From Caproicibacterium lactatifermentans (GTDB taxonomy: Bacteria; Bacillota; Clostridia; Oscillospirales; Acutalibacteraceae), in contig NZ_CP046051.1 of NCBI RefSeq assembly GCF_013315815.1, forward strand, positions 1,758,501-1,822,500: a stretch of DNA of 64,000 nucleotides, written 5' to 3'. Shown piece by piece: positions 36,716-46,603 of the stretch. A program made the translations under genes and the position numbers. Below the pieces are notes generated by a model. That model saw only the letters and a list, made by a program, of their open reading frames with translations, made no database searches and was not told where the DNA came from. Each line of letters opens with the position of its first letter. The stretch's first letter is position 1.

Positions 36716-38542
36716 TTATTCAACTGTGACAGATTTTGCAAGGTTACGCGGTTTATCCACATCGCACCCGCGCAACACAGCAATATGATAAGCCAAAAGC
36801 TGCAACGGTACAATGGCAACCAACGGTGACAGAATATCGCGTACTTTCGGCACCCGCAGCAGGTTAGTCGTCAGTTCCGAATCCACCTTATCCCCTTCAC
36901 GGCAGACTAAAATCACTTTGGCACCGCGGGACTTTACTTCCTCCAGATTGCTGACGGTTTTGGGGTACAGGCTCGGCTGTGTTGCCACACCAATGACCGG
37001 TGTGCCTTCTTCAATCAAAGAAATCGTTCCGTGCTTTAATTCTCCGGCAGCGTATGCCTCACAGTGCACATACGATACTTCTTTAAGCTTCAGGGAACTT
37101 TCCTGGCACAGGGTATAGTCGACACCGCGGCCAATGAAGAACACATGCTCATCGTCTTTCAGCTGCTTAGCACAGCTGATGATCTCCGGTTCATGGTCAA
37201 TGGCTTCCTGGATATGCGCGGGCATTTCCAAAAGTTCTCGGCAGTAATCCGCTTCCTGCTGTTCTGTCAGCTGACCATGCAGACAGCCCAGTTTGACCGC
37301 CAGCAGGTACAGTACGGACAGCTGCACCAAGTACGCCTTGGTGCTGGCAACCGCAATCTCCGGACCAGCCCATGTATACAGCACATCGTTCGCTTCCCGC
37401 GCAATGGAAGAACCCGGCACATTGACAATCGCCAGTGTGCGCACACCCTTTTCTTTTGCCAGACGCAGTGCCGCCAGTGTGTCGGCGGTTTCGCCGGACT
37501 GTGAAATCAGAATGACCAGGTCATGCTTGCTGAAAATCGGGTCCCGATAGCGAAACTCGGAAGCAATGGAAACTTCCACCGGAATACGGGCAAGTGCTTC
37601 AATGGCATAGCGTCCCACCAAACCAGCGTGCATTGCCGTACCGCAGGCCACAATATGAATATGATCAACGGCCGCCAGTGTATCATCCGGCAAACCAGAA
37701 ATACCCAGTTCCACTTTTCCGCCGCGAATGCGCGGGGAAAGGCAGCGTTTCACTGCTTCCGGCTCCTCATGAATCTCCTTCAGCATAAAGTGCGGATAGC
37801 CACCCTTTTCGGCCGTGCCCACGTCCCAAGTAGCTGTCAAAACATCTTTATGGACCGGTTTGCCCGCAAGGTCAACGACTTCTACGCCATCTTTGCGCAG
37901 AATGGCAATTTCACCCGGCTCCGGCAGGAAATACTGCTTGGTATGCTGCAGCAGAACCGTCATATCGGAAGCAATGAAGTTCTCCCCACTGCCCAAGCCA
38001 ACCACCAGCGGGCTGTCTTTGCGCACCGCATAAATGGTGTCCGGCTGGTCATCAAACAGAATGCCCAGTGCGTAGGAACCCTCTGCATCATGGATCGTCT
38101 GTGCGATGGCCTGAATGGGGTCATTGCTCTGCTCATAATAGTGGTCCAGCGTCGCGGCAACCGTTTCCGTATCCGTTTCGCTCTGGAAAGTAAACCCTTC
38201 GGCCAGGCGGGCATCTTTCAGCTGCATATAATTCTCGATAATGCCGTTGTGCACCAGTGTGACACGGCCGCTGCGGTGCGGATGTGCATTAACGTCACTC
38301 GGCTCGCCATGGGTGGCCCAGCGGGTATGCCCAATGCCACAGCAGCCAAATGGACGCTCGCCGGCATCAATCTTATCCTGAAGCCGCTGCAGACGTCCCT
38401 GTGTCTTTACGACCGAAACACCGCTTTTGCCATACACTGCAATGCCGGCGGAGTCATAGCCGCGGTACTCCAGCTGACGCAGTCCGTCCAGCAGGATATC
38501 AACAGAATCATGCTTGCCTACATAGCCTATAATTCCACACAT
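36716..38542 (-). CDS. glmS: Glutamine-fructose-6-phosphate aminotransferase (isomerising)
   Basis: GlmS makes glucosamine-6-phosphate from fructose-6-phosphate and glutamine, the entry to cell-wall amino sugars. The 608-residue product starts MCGIIGYVG at ATG 38542, with Cys2 the glutaminase nucleophile. The N-terminal GATase domain (YRGYDSAGIAV, GHTRWATHG) is followed by two SIS domains (CGTAMHAGL, SQSGETADT, FIGRGVDYTL) and ends in AKSVTVE. The leader holds a glmS ribozyme, so high GlcN6P would cut the mRNA. Confidence 0.98.
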   Translation of the reverse strand: MCGIIGYVGKHDSVDILLDGLRQLEYRGYDSAGIAVYGKSGVSVVKTQGRLQRLQDKIDAGERPFGCCGIGHTRWATHGEPSDVNAHPHRSGRVTLVHNGIIENYMQLKDARLAEGFTFQSETDTETVAATLDHYYEQSNDPIQAIAQTIHDAEGSYALGILFDDQPDTIYAVRKDSPLVVGLGSGENFIASDMTVLLQHTKQYFLPEPGEIAILRKDGVEVVDLAGKPVHKDVLTATWDVGTAEKGGYPHFMLKEIHEEPEAVKRCLSPRIRGGKVELGISGLPDDTLAAVDHIHIVACGTAMHAGLVGRYAIEALARIPVEVSIASEFRYRDPIFSKHDLVILISQSGETADTLAALRLAKEKGVRTLAIVNVPGSSIAREANDVLYTWAGPEIAVASTKAYLVQLSVLYLLAVKLGCLHGQLTEQQEADYCRELLEMPAHIQEAIDHEPEIISCAKQLKDDEHVFFIGRGVDYTLCQESSLKLKEVSYVHCEAYAAGELKHGTISLIEEGTPVIGVATQPSLYPKTVSNLEEVKSRGAKVILVCREGDKVDSELTTNLLRVPKVRDILSPLVAIVPLQLLAYHIAVLRGCDVDKPRNLAKSVTVE

Positions 38543-38629
38543 ATATTCAATTTTCCTTTCTGTACATACAAATGCTAAAAATAAAAATGGATAGAACATT
38601 TCTTCACGGAAATAACGATGCTTTTCTGA

Positions 38630-38809
38630 GTGATTCTCCACGGGGTGCCGACACCGCATCACACTTTGTACATCGTCTGACGACTGCCCGCTTCATGCAG
38701 CCGGAAGTGCATCCGCCGAAACCTTCGATCACACTTCTCCTCGTCACGCTTGGGGTGCTGTCACCGGGCAAAGCCTCCGCGGCCTGCCCACACCTGTGCG
38801 TCTGGCGCT
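38630..38809 (-). ncRNA. glmS ribozyme (GlcN6P-activated self-cleaving RNA)
   Basis: On the minus strand the leader begins A-GCGCCAG with the cleavage site expected between A38809 and G38808. It then contains the conserved core GTGACGAGGAG, ATCGAAGG and TTCGGCGGATGC of known glmS ribozymes. It ends with a hairpin whose outer arms are GTGAT/ATCAC. It lies about 90 bases before the glmS ATG. Bound GlcN6P acts as cofactor and the cut mRNA is degraded. Confidence 0.93.
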
Positions 38810-38924
38810 TTTTTTAAGCTATCAAATAAGGACCGCATTCCCCCTTTTTAATTCTATTTATTATATGCATCGACACCTGCTTTGTCAACTGTTCCCTTTC
38901 CTTCTGAGAAATAGTATAAAATAC

Positions 38925-38953
38925 TTGCGCCATGTTTCCATGCATGTTATAAT
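38925..38953 (+). promoter_or_regulatory. Promoter of the A-type flavoprotein gene
   Basis: TTGCGC (38925-38930), 17 bases, TATAAT (38948-38953). A run of ATT/AAT triplets follows between the promoter and the ribosome site. Confidence 0.75.
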
Positions 38954-39004
38954 ATTTGTGCAATAAAACAGAAATAATAATTATTATTATTGGAGGCCTT
39001 CATA

Positions 39005-40210
39005 ATGATACCCTGCACACAAAAAGTAACTGATGATATTGTCTGGGTTGGCGGCAGTGACCGGCGGCTTGCCCTGTTTGAAAATGTATTTCCTCTGCCG
39101 GATGGTATCAGCTATAATGCCTATGTTATTTTGGACGAAAAAACAGCCCTGATGGACACGGCAGACGCGGCGATTGCCGAGCGCTTCCTAACCAACGTGG
39201 AGGGTGCACTTGCCGGACGGAAGCTCGACTATCTGGTTGTGAACCACATGGAACCCGACCACTGCGCCATGATTGGCGAAATTGTGCGCCGTTACCCGGA
39301 AATTAAACTGGTGGGCAATACCAAAACATTCCGTTTTATGGAGCAGTTCTTTGACTTCCCACTGCAGGACCGCTGCATAACCGTCAAAGAAGGCGATACC
39401 CTGACACTGGGCCGTCACCTGCTGCACTTCGTCATGGCGCCCATGGTGCACTGGCCGGAAGTCATGATGTCCTATGACAGCACAGATAAAATTCTGTTCT
39501 CTGCGGACGCTTTCGGTACATTCGGCGCTTTCCACGGTCCAATTTTCGCCGACCAGATCAACTTCCAGGTACGCTACGTTGATGAAGCCCGCCGCTATTA
39601 CACCAACATTGTCGGCAAATACGGCCCGCAGGTGCAGGCTGTGCTGAAAAAAGCGACTGGTTTGGACATTGCCATACTCTGCCCGCTGCACGGTCCCATT
39701 TGGCGCAAGGACCTCGGCTGGATTTTGGACAAGTACGACAAATGGAGCCGGTATGAGCCAGAAGAAAAGGGCGTAGTGATTGCCTACGGTTCTATGTACG
39801 GCAACACGGAAGCGGCAGCTGAAGAATTGGCCAATCTGCTGGCACAGAAGGGTGTAACCGCCCTGCGGCTGTATGATGTTTCCAAGACAGATTCCTCCTA
39901 TCTCATCTCTGATCTGTTCCGTTTCAGCAACTTTGTGCTTGCTGCTCCGACCTACAACAACGGCGTTTACCTGCCCATGAATGCCCTGCTGCATGACATT
40001 GCGGCGCTCAACCTGCAAAACCGGCAGTATTCCCTTATCAGCAACGGCAGCTGGGCACCTATCAGCGGCAAAAAGATGGACGAAGCCCTGAACAAACTGA
40101 AAGGAATGCAGCAGGTCGGCGAAACTGTGCAGTTCCGTTCCAGCCTGAAGGCAGAGCAGCTTCCGCAGCTGAAAGCACTAGCACAGGCAATCTGTGATTC
40201 TTTAAAATAA
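39005..40210 (+). CDS. FprA-family A-type flavoprotein (flavodiiron, O2/NO reductase)
   Basis: This 401-residue protein has an N-terminal metallo-beta-lactamase-like diiron domain with ligands in NHMEPDHCAMIGE (H-x-E-x-D-H), MVHWPE, FSADAFG and CPLHGPIWR. A C-terminal flavodoxin domain (from about 255) has the FMN loop GSMYGNTEAAAEEL. Such enzymes reduce O2 to water or NO to N2O and protect anaerobes. No rubredoxin is fused or adjacent. ATG 39005 follows TTGGAGG. It is transcribed alone. Confidence 0.95.
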   Translation: MIPCTQKVTDDIVWVGGSDRRLALFENVFPLPDGISYNAYVILDEKTALMDTADAAIAERFLTNVEGALAGRKLDYLVVNHMEPDHCAMIGEIVRRYPEIKLVGNTKTFRFMEQFFDFPLQDRCITVKEGDTLTLGRHLLHFVMAPMVHWPEVMMSYDSTDKILFSADAFGTFGAFHGPIFADQINFQVRYVDEARRYYTNIVGKYGPQVQAVLKKATGLDIAILCPLHGPIWRKDLGWILDKYDKWSRYEPEEKGVVIAYGSMYGNTEAAAEELANLLAQKGVTALRLYDVSKTDSSYLISDLFRFSNFVLAAPTYNNGVYLPMNALLHDIAALNLQNRQYSLISNGSWAPISGKKMDEALNKLKGMQQVGETVQFRSSLKAEQLPQLKALAQAICDSLK

Positions 40211-40230
40211 ATCATAAATCGTTTTTCAGC

Positions 40231-40280
40231 ATAAAAAATGCGCTTCCAAAGGTGTAAAACCTTTTGGAGCGCATTTTTAT
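40231..40280. terminator. Strong, symmetric terminator after the flavoprotein gene
   Basis: AAAAAATGCGCTTCCAAAGG pairs with CCTTTTGGAGCGCATTTTT around a 7-base loop. Both arms end in A/T runs, so it can stop transcripts from either side, including a minus-strand RNA from the region at 40281-40475. Confidence 0.92.
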
Positions 40281-40430
40281 ATGCCGTTTACCGGCATGGG
40301 AGGAACTTTCTAAGAGGCATCATAAGCCATTCCTCCAACCCTTTGGCGGCGTACTGTTAAGGCCCGTCTATGGGTTCCTGCAGGTTCGCCGCAATGACCT
40401 TAATCTGCCTTTACTGGGAAGGTGAACGGT
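40281..40430. ncRNA. Candidate structured RNA with closing stem and pseudoknot, unassigned
   Basis: Several helices can be drawn. A closing stem GCCGTTTACC (40283-40292) pairs with GGTGAACGGT (40421-40430) with two G-U pairs if read on the plus strand. GGAGGAA (40299-40305) pairs with TTCCTCC (40330-40336). GCGGCG (40346-40351) pairs with CGCCGC (40387-40392). TTAAGG (40357-40362) pairs with CCTTAA (40398-40403). The last two interlock as a pseudoknot. Strand is unclear: wobble pairs favour plus, while a minus promoter-like TCAACA-16-TATGAT (about 40508-40481) and the terminator at 40231 favour minus. I match it to no known class. Confidence 0.4.
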
Positions 40431-40485
40431 CCGCTGTCCCGTCCTGCCCGATTCCCTCTCTTCCCTGATACACTTCTTATCATAT

Positions 40486-40634
40486 GCGTGTTTTTAGCAC
40501 TGTTGATATTATCGCTGATGATTAGAGAATCCGCTAATGGAAACACCGTATCAAAACGGACCGTTCTGAACGCACTGGAATACGGCATTCACGTGCTGCA
40601 GGCTATCAAGGACGGTCAAACTGTTTTTGTGTGA
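40486..40634 (+). CDS. Doubtful small membrane ORF
   Basis: From a GTG at 40486 the frame runs 49 codons with a hydrophobic start (FLALLILSLM) and a soluble tail ending AIKDGQTVFV. Codon choice in the tail looks normal for this genome, but no ribosome site is visible. It may be a remnant. Confidence 0.22.
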
Positions 40635-40655
40635 AAAGGCAGAATATGATATGAT
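40627..40655 (+). promoter_or_regulatory. Promoter of the VOC gene
   Basis: TTGTGT (40627-40632), 17 bases, TATGAT (40650-40655), followed by AAAGGAGGA and the ATG at 40676. Confidence 0.65.
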
Positions 40656-40675
40656 AGCAGAAAGGAGGATGCTTT

Positions 40676-41182
40676 ATGAATTTTCAGAGTACTTTAATTG
40701 TTGTACACGACATGGAACGTTCCAAGGCCTTTTACTGCCGCCTGTTTAACATGACTGTTACTGCCGATTTTGGCGAAAACGTCACTCTTTCTGACCATCT
40801 CTCCCTGCAAACACTGAACAGCTGGAGGAAATTCGTAAATAGATCCGACAATGAAATCCAGTTTGGCGGCTGTTCCGGGGAACTTTATTTTGAAACAGAT
40901 GATATGACCGTATTTCAGGTCCGTCTGGAAAGCCTTTATCCGGATATTGAGTATATCACCCCGCCGGAAGAACAGCCGTGGGGGCAGCAGGTCACGCGTT
41001 TCTATGACCCCGACCACCATATCATCGAAGTTGGCGAAAAACTGGAAACTGTTGCACGGCGTTTCCTTGCGGTTGGCTTTTCCTCCGCTGACACCGCAAA
41101 GCGAATGCAGGTCCCCGAAGAAATGGTTCAGCACATCGCAGAGGAGGACGATGCGGAACTGCTATTTTCCCTGATGGTTTAA
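40676..41182 (+). CDS. VOC (glyoxalase-like) superfamily protein with C-terminal helical extension
   Basis: This 168-residue protein has one vicinal-oxygen-chelate domain (about 1-120): the opening STLIVVHDMERSKAFYCRLF and the closing RFYDPDHHIIEVGE are characteristic. Residues about 125-168 form an added helical tail, FLAVGFSSADTAKRMQVPEE, that resembles a helix-turn-helix segment. Substrate is unknown; glyoxalase activity should not be assumed. It stands alone with its own promoter and an AAAGGAGGA ribosome site. Confidence 0.8.
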   Translation: MNFQSTLIVVHDMERSKAFYCRLFNMTVTADFGENVTLSDHLSLQTLNSWRKFVNRSDNEIQFGGCSGELYFETDDMTVFQVRLESLYPDIEYITPPEEQPWGQQVTRFYDPDHHIIEVGEKLETVARRFLAVGFSSADTAKRMQVPEEMVQHIAEEDDAELLFSLMV

Positions 41183-41207
41183 AAAATAAAATTTTTTATA
41201 CTTTTCT

Positions 41208-41236
41208 CTTGTGAATTGTTAAATCAAATGCTAATA
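41208..41236 (+). promoter_or_regulatory. Promoter of gdhA
   Basis: TTGTGA (41208-41213), 17 bases, TAATAT (41231-41236), about 58 bases before the gdhA start. Confidence 0.6.
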
Positions 41237-41263
41237 TAGGTTTAAAATAATAAGTCAGCTTGA

Positions 41264-42640
<1,377 letters not shown>

Positions 42641-42682
42641 TTTTTAATCTAGAAATAAAATCTCAAAATTTTTCCGCTGACA

Positions 42683-42734
42683 TAAAGGAGCGGGCGAAAG
42701 CGTAACATACGCTTTTGCCCGCTCCTTTTTTATT
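42683..42734. terminator. Terminator after gdhA (bidirectional)
   Basis: AAAGGAGCGGGCGAAAGCG pairs with CGCTTTTGCCCGCTCCTTTTTT. It also lies at the end of the convergent prmA transcript. Confidence 0.92.
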
Positions 42735-42900
42735 TTGGCACAGCGCCCGTTCGGCGGTGCTTTCGTTCTTCCTTTTTTCTGATTTGCTCACAGGCCGTCA
42801 AAGTGGCTCTTCTTCCTGCATGGTGATGTTCCCTGCATGCTGCACAGTCTCCGTGCCGTTCACAGTTTGGCCTGCGGCATGGACAAATTTGATTTTCCAT
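42730..42900 (-). CDS. Small Cys/His-rich protein downstream of prmA
   Basis: This 56-residue protein starts MENQICPCRRPNCERHGD at ATG 42900 after GGAGG. Six cysteines and several histidines form the pattern CPC-x4-C-x2-HGDC-x2-C-x2-HH, which looks like a metal-binding knuckle. Similar mini-proteins are common in Clostridia and are of unknown role (a DUF6485-like type). It begins 4 bases after prmA ends, so it is co-translated with it. The basic C-terminal half may bind nucleic acid; this is inference. Confidence 0.7.
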   Translation of the reverse strand: MENQICPCRRPNCERHGDCAACREHHHAGRRATLTACEQIRKKEERKHRRTGAVPK

Positions 42901-42904
42901 TTTG

Positions 42905-43831
42905 TCAGTCCTCCGTATGCAGCTTTGCCGCCAGCGCAACCCAGCCGCGCTCTTCCCGCCGCTGCAGGATTTGGAAGTCCGGCTTCAATACTTTCAGCAC
43001 GTCCTCTTCCCGTTCGTCAATAATGCCGCTCATCAAATAAACCGCATTGGGATTAAAAAAGCGCTGTACATTGGCGGTCAGCTCGATAATCACATCCGCA
43101 ACAATATTGGCGACGACTACATCATAAGTGCCGCCGACTTTCTCCGTCAGGTCGCCGCAGATACCGGTAAACTGTTTTTCCACACCGTTGCGGGCAGCAT
43201 TCTGTTTGGCGGTTTTTACCGCCAGTTCGTCAATATCCACACCCACCGCGTGGTCAGCACCCAGCAGCAGCGCCGCGACCGACAAAATACCGCTGCCGCA
43301 GCCCACATCCAAGACCTGTGCGCCGCGCTTCACATACTCTTCCAGCATCTGCATACACAGACGGGTTGTTTCATGGGTGCCGGTGCCAAAGGCCAGCCCC
43401 GGTTCCAAATGCAGCACAATGCGGCCGCCGCTTTCCGCCGGCTTTTCCCAGGAAGGCTGAATCAGCAGCTTTTCGCCGACTGGCATGGGATGGAAATACT
43501 TTTTCCAATTGTTTACCCAATCCTCCATACGGCAGTTCGCCGTTCCGATGGTGTTGTCGATACCGGCCGCGCGCAGGTGTTCCGAAAGGAACGCAACCGC
43601 CTCCTTCGGGCTGTCCTGCGGCTGCAGGTAAACGTGAATGATGATATGGGAACGGTCCTTTTTCAATAAATCCTCATCAATCAAGTTGATATGGGCAATT
43701 TCCCGTGCGCCCTGCTCCAGGTCTGAATAATCTTCAATATAAATACCGTAAGGCACGACCATTTGTGCAATGGCTTCCGCCTGTTCGCTGTCTTTTTGTG
43801 GTACGGTTACGGTCACTTCTGTCCAATCCAT
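42905..43831 (-). CDS. prmA: Ribosomal protein L11 methyltransferase
   Basis: PrmA trimethylates lysines and the N-terminus of ribosomal protein L11. The 308-residue product starts MDWTEVTVTVPQKDSEQ at ATG 43831. The C-terminal SAM domain has GLAFGTGTHETTRL, VLDVGCGSGILSVAAL and VANIVADVIIEL, the PrmA version of motifs I and IV. A CAGGAG site lies 11 bases upstream. The much longer in-frame extension to 44410 lies antisense to the flippase and is not used. Confidence 0.94.
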   Translation of the reverse strand: MDWTEVTVTVPQKDSEQAEAIAQMVVPYGIYIEDYSDLEQGAREIAHINLIDEDLLKKDRSHIIIHVYLQPQDSPKEAVAFLSEHLRAAGIDNTIGTANCRMEDWVNNWKKYFHPMPVGEKLLIQPSWEKPAESGGRIVLHLEPGLAFGTGTHETTRLCMQMLEEYVKRGAQVLDVGCGSGILSVAALLLGADHAVGVDIDELAVKTAKQNAARNGVEKQFTGICGDLTEKVGGTYDVVVANIVADVIIELTANVQRFFNPNAVYLMSGIIDEREEDVLKVLKPDFQILQRREERGWVALAAKLHTED

Positions 43832-43894
43832 TGATTTGTACGCTCCTGTATTCCAGATTTTCGGCAAAACGGACCGCCTGTTTATCATCTTAGC

Positions 43895-45298
43895 ATGAAG
43901 CACCTTTGTTTGCAATATAGATGGTACAGACGGACAAAGGTGCAGGGGGCGGTTAAAATAAACAGACGTACCTTTTTGTACAGCACCTGCTGGTTGACAC
44001 TGGAAAGCACCATTCTGCGCCTTTCCGGCATTTGGATGCGCGGCTGGATATGCGAAACGCTCGGTTCGGTGCAGATGGGGCGGTATCAGCTGATTTTTTC
44101 CGTTTTCGCGCTGGGGGTAGTGCTGTCCGCTTCTGGTGCCAATTTCGCCGCAACACGCTTGACCGCAGAGCACGGCTATAACCGCCGGACACTGCGCCGC
44201 TGCCTGCTGCTGGGGCTGTTGGTCAGCGGTATTGCGGCGGCTGGGCTGTACGGTTGCGCACCGCTGCTGTCGCCGTTTTTGGGCAATCCAGCTTCTCTGC
44301 GCATTTTGATTCCAGGGCTGCCCTGCATTGCCGTTTCCGCTGCGCTGAAAGGCTGTTTTGTCGCTGAAGGACACACCGGCGCCCCGATAGCCGCCGAATT
44401 GCTGGAGCAAGGCACCGGGATTGGTCTCAGCCTATTGCTGGTGCCGGGTTCCACCGCGCCGCTGACTATGCTAATGTTGGCATCTACTCTTTCTGAAGGC
44501 TGTGCCTGCTTGTTTATAGCCGCTGCCTACTTCCACCGGTACGGCCGAAAGCCGCAGCGAGGCCCGCAAAAAGCACCTGTTCAGTGGAAAGAAGCCGTGC
44601 GTATCGGCGGCCCGGTTACTACAGGCACCGGCCTGCGCAGCCTATTGTTTTCGCTGGAAAACCTGCTGATTCCGCGCGGCCTGTCCACACATACCGGCGC
44701 GGAAAATGCCCTTGCACAGTATGGGCTGGTGCAGGGCATGGTCCTGCCGATTTTGCAGTTTCCCAGCGCACTGCTTTTTGCCGCCATTACGCTGCTGGTG
44801 CCGGAGCTTGCCCGCTGCTGTGCCCGCCATTTTACAAAGCGTATCCAGCTGGTAACCAGCCGTGCCTTCCGCCTGACACTGTGTTTCTCCTTTGCCTCTG
44901 CCGCCCTGATAGCCGCCTTTGCCTTTCCGCTGTGCCACCTGTTTTATCGAAACACACAGGGTGCCCTGCTGCTGCGCGTCACCGCGCCGCTTCTTCCACT
45001 GATGTACGTTGACAGCGTTGTGGACGGTATGCTGAAAGGGCTGGACCAGCAGACATGGTCTTTATTCTGTAATTTAACAGATTCCTGTATGCGCGTTTTA
45101 TGGTGTGCGTTTGTGCTGCCGTACCTTGGGCTGCCCGGATATATTCTCATGTTATTCCTAAGTGAAATATACAATGCGGCACTCAGCATTTCCCGTCTTT
45201 TAAAAGTGGCGGACGTTGAAATTTCGCCTATATGGGTTTTTCTGCCTGCAGGCGGCGCTGTTCTTTTATATGTCATTCTGCGGCAGTTTGTTCCATAA
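43895..45298 (+). CDS. MOP-superfamily flippase, SpoVB-like
   Basis: This 467-residue membrane protein has about 13-14 segments and belongs to the MATE/MurJ/SpoVB superfamily that flips lipid-linked sugars. Segments such as FSVFALGVVLSASGANFAA, ILIPGLPCIAVSAALKGCF and YVDSVVDGMLKGLDQQ resemble the SpoVB group of Clostridia. The start is uncertain: ATG 43895 has no clear ribosome site and a GTG at 43940 is possible. A role in spore cortex or wall precursor export is family-based inference. Confidence 0.75.
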   Translation: MKHLCLQYRWYRRTKVQGAVKINRRTFLYSTCWLTLESTILRLSGIWMRGWICETLGSVQMGRYQLIFSVFALGVVLSASGANFAATRLTAEHGYNRRTLRRCLLLGLLVSGIAAAGLYGCAPLLSPFLGNPASLRILIPGLPCIAVSAALKGCFVAEGHTGAPIAAELLEQGTGIGLSLLLVPGSTAPLTMLMLASTLSEGCACLFIAAAYFHRYGRKPQRGPQKAPVQWKEAVRIGGPVTTGTGLRSLLFSLENLLIPRGLSTHTGAENALAQYGLVQGMVLPILQFPSALLFAAITLLVPELARCCARHFTKRIQLVTSRAFRLTLCFSFASAALIAAFAFPLCHLFYRNTQGALLLRVTAPLLPLMYVDSVVDGMLKGLDQQTWSLFCNLTDSCMRVLWCAFVLPYLGLPGYILMLFLSEIYNAALSISRLLKVADVEISPIWVFLPAGGAVLLYVILRQFVP

Positions 45299-45332
45299 AG
45301 AATACTGCCCGAAGGCTGCATAGAAAACAGCT

Positions 45333-46529
45333 TTAGTTGCAGATATGATAGCCGGCAGCAGCGATTGCGTTGCGAATTTGGCGCACATGGTCCCAGTTGC
45401 GGGTTTCCATACGCAGACGCAGGTAGCAGCCGGAAACGTCGGCGTCCGCGTCGGAACGGTCGTGGAATACGCTGACGACATTGCCGCCGAGGTCCGCAAT
45501 GATAGCGGAAATTTCTTTCAGTTCGCCGGGACGGTCCATCAGGCTGATAGTCAGGTCGGTATTGCGGCCGGCTTTCAGCAGGCCGCGGTTGATAACCTTG
45601 CTGAGAATGGTGACATCAATGTTTCCACCGGAAAGTACGCAGGCCACTTTTTTGCCTTTCAAGTCCAATTTTCCGGCCATCACTGCTGCAACGGACGCCG
45701 CACCGGCACCTTCCGTAATCAATTTATGCTGTTCAATCAGTGCCAGCACAGCGGCGGCAATTTCGTCGTCCGTGACGGTCACCACTTTATCCACATACTT
45801 TTTACACAGGGAATAAGTCAGGCCGCCGGGGCACTTCACCGCAATGCCGTCCGCAAAGGTACGTACCCCCTCCAGCTCTTCCGGCTTGCCGTCTTTCAGC
45901 GACTGCACCATGCCGGGTGCACCGGCCGCCTGCACGCCATACACTTTGCAGTTCGGGCTCAACGACTTCACCGTAAAAGCGATTCCGGAAAGCAGCCCGC
46001 CACCGCCGACCGGCACAATTACCGCGTCCATATCCGGCAGCTGTTCCAAAAGTTCAAGCCCAATCGTACCCTGCCCCGCAATGACGTCCGGGTCATCAAA
46101 AGGATGAATCAGTGTGCGGCCGCTCTCCTTCTGCAGCTCAACCGCTTTGTTGTGCGCGTCGTCATACACACCGGGCACCAGGCAGACCTGCGCACCGTAG
46201 CGTTTGGTCGCTTCTACCTTACTGATAGGTGCCGTTGCCGGAATACAGATAAGCGCATCAATGCCGTTGTGCGCGGCGGCAAGGGCCACGCCCTGCGCAT
46301 GGTTGCCGGCAGAGCAGGCGATAACGCCCTTCTTTTTCTCCTCTTCGTTCAGCTGACTGATTTTATAGTAGGCACCGCGCACCTTAAAGGAACCTGTCAC
46401 CTGTAAGTTCTCGGTTTTCAGATAAACCTGGCAGCCATCGGAAAGTTCTGGTGCCGGAAGCAGGTCGGTTTTACGGGCTACTTCTTTCAGTACAAAAGCT
46501 GCATGGTAAACTTTGTCAAGCGTCAGCAT
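45333..46529 (-). CDS. ilvA: Threonine ammonia-lyase with C-terminal ACT domain
   Basis: IlvA deaminates threonine to 2-oxobutyrate, the first step to isoleucine. The 398-residue product has the PLP lysine in VTGSFKVRGAYYKI near 50, the phosphate loop VPVGGGGLLSG near 175, and an ACT-like domain at about 325-398 (LTISLMDRPGELKEIS). The short form resembles catabolic TdcB-type enzymes, yet the Ile T-box operon with ilvBN points to a biosynthetic use. It lies 74 bases after ilvN. Confidence 0.95.
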   Translation of the reverse strand: MLTLDKVYHAAFVLKEVARKTDLLPAPELSDGCQVYLKTENLQVTGSFKVRGAYYKISQLNEEEKKKGVIACSAGNHAQGVALAAAHNGIDALICIPATAPISKVEATKRYGAQVCLVPGVYDDAHNKAVELQKESGRTLIHPFDDPDVIAGQGTIGLELLEQLPDMDAVIVPVGGGGLLSGIAFTVKSLSPNCKVYGVQAAGAPGMVQSLKDGKPEELEGVRTFADGIAVKCPGGLTYSLCKKYVDKVVTVTDDEIAAAVLALIEQHKLITEGAGAASVAAVMAGKLDLKGKKVACVLSGGNIDVTILSKVINRGLLKAGRNTDLTISLMDRPGELKEISAIIADLGGNVVSVFHDRSDADADVSGCYLRLRMETRNWDHVRQIRNAIAAAGYHICN

Positions 46530-46603
46530 ATCGTGCCTTCTTTCAGTATCGTCTTATTTATTTTAAATAAATGATAAATGTATAATCAGTTTTAAACTCA
46601 TTT

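Noticed and set aside
37523..38578. 351-codon plus-strand frame opposite glmS
   Set aside because: Shadow of the certain glmS gene; His/Asn-rich nonsense composition.
38981..38996. ATT/AAT triplet run before the flavoprotein gene as a repeat array
   Set aside because: Too short and simple; ordinary AT-rich leader.
40400..40588. Minus-strand 62-codon frame in the candidate RNA region
   Set aside because: No ribosome site, no hydrophobic or domain pattern; conflicts with the RNA structure.
43832..44410. In-frame N-terminal extension of prmA to 44410
   Set aside because: Lies antisense to the flippase, has low-complexity composition, and the MDWTEV start is the known PrmA opening.
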